Assembly: GCA_026991135.1 (NCBI GenBank)
Contig: JALXCD010000122.1
Coordinates: forward strand, 1-42,487
DNA from: Deltaproteobacteria bacterium
GTDB lineage: Bacteria > Desulfobacterota > Dissulfuribacteria > Dissulfuribacterales > QOAL01
Reading direction: 5' to 3'
Length of the DNA: 42,487 nucleotides
Positions 40,915 through 42,487 of the stretch are shown in pieces. Made by a program: the position numbers and the translations under genes. The number at the start of each line of letters is the position of its first letter. The first letter of the stretch is position 1. The notes under the pieces are model-generated. The model worked only from the letters and a program-made list of their open reading frames with translations. It was not told where the DNA came from and did not search any database.

Positions 40915-42236
40915 TTTTTCCTTTCCACTTGTGAAAGGAGATAGTCCATCTGATGCCTGAATTTTGAATTGGTTTTAAGCATCCTTTCTATCTTCTTTAT
41001 AGAATGAAGGACGGTGGCATGATCCCTATTAAATTCCTTTCCTATATTTTGCAGGGTAGCACTTGTAAATTTTCTGGAAAAATACATGGCAATCTGCCTT
41101 GGAAGAGCTATTTCCTTTCTTCTGGACTTTGAGCGGAGTTGATCAGGCTTAACATTAAAGTGCCTGCAAATAAGATCCAAAATCCTTGAAACTGTAAGCT
41201 CTTCTGGCTCACCTATCAGCTCATTAATTATTTCTCTGGCGAGAGAAAGGTCTATGGGCCTTTTCAGAAGGGATGATTTGGTTATAAGGCCAATAACAGC
41301 GCTTTCTATCCTTCTAATGTCGCCAGTAAGTTTATGTGCGAGATACTCAACCGTTTCTGGACAAAGATTGATACCCTGACTTTTTGCCTTTCTGATGACA
41401 ATCTTTTTTCTTGTTTCAAAATCAGGTGGATTAATAGAAGTAATGATACCGCTTTGAAGGCGAGAGCGAAGGATGTCACTTATTTTGGGAATAGCCCTTG
41501 GAAGCTGATTACCGGTAAAAATTACTATCTTTCCCCTGTCGATTAGCGGATCGAGGGCAAGGGCAAGCTCTGTCTGTGTTCTTTCCCTTCCTGAAAGGCA
41601 ATGGACCTGCTCAATCATCAGACAGTCGCATTGTGTATAGAGCTTCTTTTTAAGATTATCAAGGGAATTGTTCTTTATGGCTGTGACAACCTGCTGGGTA
41701 AAATCATTGGCTGTTAGATAATAAAGCCTTGCAGATGGCCGTTTTCCAAGGATATGCTGCCCTACTGCCTGGGTTAAATGGCTTTTTCCAAGGCCGGAGG
41801 CAGCATGAAGATAAATGGTTCTTGCCATCTTCCCTTGATTGGCAGCCTCCCAGCAGGCTGCATAGGCATATTGATTGCTTTCACCAACAACAAACTCTTC
41901 AAAGGTAAATCTTTCACAAAAATTTGGCCTAGGAATCTCAGTTGGAGAAAATTTGGGAAGATGAAGCTGCTTTCTAGCAGACTCCTTTATTCTTTCAACT
42001 GGCTCAAGTGCAATTTTTATAACGTCTGCCCCAAGCCCCAAAAGGTCTTCTCGGATATAGGGGAAATAATGTTCCTGAACCCACGATGCAAAAAATTGAT
42101 TGGGACACTTTAGTACCAAGGTATCCCCTTCAACTCTGTCATAGACCAAAGGGGCAATCCATAGGCGATAGCTCCCTTCAGATACCCGCTGACGTAATCT
42201 CTCCTTAATTTCCTCCCACAGCTCCCTCATTGCCAT
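40905..42236 (-). CDS. dnaA: Chromosomal replication initiator protein DnaA (variant Walker B); true start may be the second Met at 42230
   Basis: 443 aa; Walker A-like 'LHAASGLGKSHLTQAVGQ', 'DILRSRLQSGIITSINPPDFETRKKI', sensor-2 'GDIRRIESAV', domain IV 'FNVKPDQLRSKSRRKEIALPRQIAMYFSRKFTSATLQNIGKEFNRDHATVLHSIKKIE'. Confidence 0.94.
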   Translation of the reverse strand: MAMRELWEEIKERLRQRVSEGSYRLWIAPLVYDRVEGDTLVLKCPNQFFASWVQEHYFPYIREDLLGLGADVIKIALEPVERIKESARKQLHLPKFSPTEIPRPNFCERFTFEEFVVGESNQYAYAACWEAANQGKMARTIYLHAASGLGKSHLTQAVGQHILGKRPSARLYYLTANDFTQQVVTAIKNNSLDNLKKKLYTQCDCLMIEQVHCLSGRERTQTELALALDPLIDRGKIVIFTGNQLPRAIPKISDILRSRLQSGIITSINPPDFETRKKIVIRKAKSQGINLCPETVEYLAHKLTGDIRRIESAVIGLITKSSLLKRPIDLSLAREIINELIGEPEELTVSRILDLICRHFNVKPDQLRSKSRRKEIALPRQIAMYFSRKFTSATLQNIGKEFNRDHATVLHSIKKIERMLKTNSKFRHQMDYLLSQVERKKWQ

Positions 42237-42340
42237 TACTCCAACAGATAAGTTCCTTCTTTCCCCAAAAAAGATTTAAAAAAAACTCATAACAAGAAAA
42301 ACGCCAAAAGGACCTTTTGTAACGCAGGATTATGTCCGAA

Positions 42341-42369
42341 TTTTTAATTTCCTAATTACTGGATGTCAA
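42341..42369 (-). promoter_or_regulatory. Candidate dnaA promoter: TTGACA-17-TAAAAA
   Basis: Minus strand: perfect -35 (42364-42369), 17-nt spacer, -10 TAAAAA 4/6 (42341-42346); upstream of dnaA. Confidence 0.5.
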
Positions 42370-42373
42370 AGTT

Positions 42374-42391
42374 GATTATTCCAAAATAATC
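42374..42391. repeat. Perfect inverted repeat GATTATT-CCAA-AATAATC immediately upstream of the candidate dnaA -35
   Basis: Read directly; 7-bp arms, 4-nt loop; flanked by an outer AAGTTG (42369-42374)/CAACTT (42414-42419) inverted pair. Confidence 0.7.
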
Positions 42392-42487
42392 TTTTTCATG
42401 AATCCATTTTCAACAACTTCTATATCCTTTTAGAATTTCGTGATTTTCAAGGGATATTTTTATAACCCTTTGTGAATTCAATAGTTT

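Noticed and set aside
42237-42487. Chromosomal origin (oriC) at the window end
   Set aside because: AT-rich and next to dnaA, but no good DnaA boxes and dnaN is absent; insufficient evidence within the visible sequence.

Overview
The window is 42.5 kb of dense chromosomal DNA with about 41 well-supported protein genes and little intergenic space. It most resembles a Desulfobacterota/deltaproteobacterial housekeeping region; that placement is inferred from gene content and style, not from a marker search. I saw no convincing rRNA, tRNA, CRISPR array, transposase, integrase or phage genes.

Transcription falls into six blocks:
- + 19-1885: rhodanese-like protein, Smr-domain protein, OB-fold-like lipoprotein.
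- - 1891-14439: flavodoxin-like, HEAT-repeat, lidless Hsp70, DUF2760, DUF4340, fused GldF/GldG-type ABC permease, GldA-type ATPase, L,D-transpeptidase, RtcB, archease, a three-TM PnuC-like protein, isochorismatase-family hydrolase.
- + 14549-30574: DUF2141, ComEC, orphan HyuB, Mpl, Tgt, YajC, GT39, RfbB, RfbD, LptF, LptG, Nth, PNP, MTA/SAH-deaminase-like amidohydrolase.
- - 30543-34125: ATP-grasp, LolC/E-type permease, LysS.
- + 34212-38323: VanZ, type-4 UDG, NfeD protease, slipin, HDOD.
- - 38325-42236: IspF, IspD, GlcD-type FAD oxidase, DnaA.

The observations I would follow up first are:
- a DnaA whose Walker-B acidic pair reads E-Q instead of D-D, in a dnaA operon with no dnaN next to it;
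- a compact HEAT / lidless-Hsp70 / DUF2760 membrane-anchored chaperone cassette;
- a half-size PnuC-like protein next to an isochorismatase-family hydrolase;
- a striking enrichment of the word GGCCTT/AAGGCC.

I cannot show that any of these is a new system from sequence alone.
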